From Verrucomicrobiia bacterium (lineage in GTDB: Bacteria; Verrucomicrobiota; Verrucomicrobiia; Limisphaerales; CAIMTB01), in contig JAHCBA010000021.1 in the NCBI GenBank assembly GCA_019634625.1, positions 46,410 through 110,409 on the forward strand: DNA of 64,000 bases, in the 5' to 3' direction. The notes under the pieces were generated by a model, which did not search any database, was not told where the DNA came from, and saw only the letters and a list, made by a program, of their open reading frames with translations. This document shows, piece by piece, positions 63,109-64,000 of the stretch; the stretch's first letter is position 1; each line of letters opens with the position of its first letter. The position numbers were made by a program, and so were the translations under genes.

Positions 63109-63906
63109 GTGCGACGTTCCTCCGCCGTTCCCTGCGCCCTCACGATCGCCGGCTCCGACAGTGGCGGCGGAGCCGGCATCCAGGCCGACCTCAAGACCTT
63201 CGCCTCCCTCGGTGTTCACGGCACCTCGGCCATCACCTGCCTCACCGCCCAGAACCCCCGCCGCGTCCTGGCCATTCAGGCCGCCACCCCCGAACTGCTC
63301 CGCCGCCAGCTCGAGGCTGTCTTCGAGGAACTGCCCCCCGCCGCCATCAAGACCGGCATGCTCTACTCCCGGGCGCTCGTCGAGGCGGTCGCCGGGTTCT
63401 TCACCGGCCGCACCCCCCCCTCCCTCGTCGTTGATCCCGTCATGGTTGCCACCAGCGGTGCCCGCCTCCTCCGACCGGCCGCCATCGCCGCCCTCCGCAA
63501 GCGCCTGCTCCCCCTCGCCACGGTCGTCACCCCCAATCTCGACGAAGTCCCGATCCTCGCCGGCCTCACCGTCCATGAGCCTGAAGACTTGCGGCGCGCC
63601 GCCCGGATCATCCATGAACGTTACGGCTGTGCGGCCCTCATCAAGGGCGGTCACCTCCCCGGTCCCGAGGCCGTGGATGTTCTCTGGGATGGCCGCGAGG
63701 AATGGCTCCTCTCAGCGCCCCGGGTTCAGCATGTGTCCAGTCACGGAACCGGCTGCACCTACTCTGCCGCCATCACCGGATACCTCGCTCTCGGCTGCTC
63801 CCTCGACCACGCCGTCGCCATGGCCAAGGAGTACGTCACCCAGGCCCTGCATCAGTCTGTTCGCACTGCCGCCCACCCTCTCCTCCAGCATTTCTGGACC
63901 CTCTGA
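63109..63906 (+). CDS. thiD: Hydroxymethylpyrimidine/phosphomethylpyrimidine kinase
   Basis: 265 aa, the standard size, GTG start. Phosphorylates HMP and HMP-P for thiamine synthesis. Family motifs: [20 protein letters not shown] (residues ~10-29), [59 protein letters not shown] and the anion-hole/catalytic [11 protein letters not shown] near 228. Stand-alone ThiD without the ThiE or ThiN fusion. Starts 35 bases from the divergent propeller gene. Confidence 0.95.
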   Translation: MRRSSAVPCALTIAGSDSGGGAGIQADLKTFASLGVHGTSAITCLTAQNPRRVLAIQAATPELLRRQLEAVFEELPPAAIKTGMLYSRALVEAVAGFFTGRTPPSLVVDPVMVATSGARLLRPAAIAALRKRLLPLATVVTPNLDEVPILAGLTVHEPEDLRRAARIIHERYGCAALIKGGHLPGPEAVDVLWDGREEWLLSAPRVQHVSSHGTGCTYSAAITGYLALGCSLDHAVAMAKEYVTQALHQSVRTAAHPLLQHFWTL

Positions 63907-64000
63907 TCCGAACCCGCGTCCCCGCCTGCGACCCGGGTACCGTGGCCTTCCGCTCCCACCTAACCACCTCCAATTCAGGCCTTCATGAGGCACATTTGAG

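Noticed and set aside
63907..64000. Start of a further gene at the window's right end
   Set aside because: The last 94 bases show no start, ribosome site or recognisable protein segment.

Overview
This window is GC-rich DNA that reads like a free-living member of the Verrucomicrobiota (inference). The markers are a DUF1501 secreted protein, a double DUF1080 (3-keto-disaccharide hydrolase-like) protein, secreted PQQ-type beta-propellers, sugar-linked sodium/solute symporters, a PEP-CTERM protein remnant, very large LamG-type secreted proteins and REP-like repeats next to a RAYT transposase. Most genes use C-ending codons. The secreted-protein cluster at 34-48 kb and the genes at 49-54.6 kb look different.

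Layout. 0-6 kb (minus strand): ilvN/H, preceded by a leader-peptide/terminator arrangement that resembles a branched-chain amino acid attenuator, then a flavin oxidoreductase and a very large protein that looks like PPi-type PEP carboxykinase. 6.2-11.6 kb (plus): an arabinose-type operon, araB-araD-mutarotase-SSS symporter, without araA. 11.7-15.9 kb (plus): a MacAB/LolCDE-like export operon (ATPase, two FtsX-like permeases, membrane-fusion protein). 16.2-21.1 kb: DUF1080 and DUF1501 secreted proteins, then an asparagine-synthase-like enzyme behind a small membrane protein. 21.2-22.4 kb: an AT-rich repeat array and a RAYT transposase. 22.5-30.9 kb: TonB-dependent receptor, DUF1015, beta-propeller, DUF554, Nudix, and a tightly overlapped TPR-Rieske-coiled-coil operon.

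31-34.1 kb is an accessory segment: an OLD-type ATPase/nuclease gene, a MITE with target duplication and a truncated PEP-CTERM gene, bracketed by 27-bp direct repeats. 34.3-49.0 kb is a three-gene secreted cluster around a 3,987-residue protein. Its first half carries LamG and PA14 domains. Its last ~1,000 residues are arranged like the channel and TcB-binding end of a Tc-toxin A subunit.

49.1-52.2 kb (minus) holds a two-gene module: a small HEPN-like protein translationally coupled to a fusion of a MinD/ParA-like domain (variant KGGxxRS P-loop) with a second P-loop ATPase. This is the best candidate for an undescribed conflict or defence system. 52.25-54.64 kb is a MITE next to an ISKra4-like element with 25-bp terminal inverted repeats. 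The element carries a DUF4338/DruA-like gene and a transposase broken by one in-frame TGA. 54.8-63.9 kb returns to ordinary chromosome: multi-PAS histidine kinase, Gfo/Idh/MocA oxidoreductase, ABM monooxygenase, secreted sugar isomerase-like protein, SSS symporter, PQQ-like propeller and thiD.

No tRNA, rRNA or CRISPR array was recognised. Family names come from motif recognition by eye; no database search was run.
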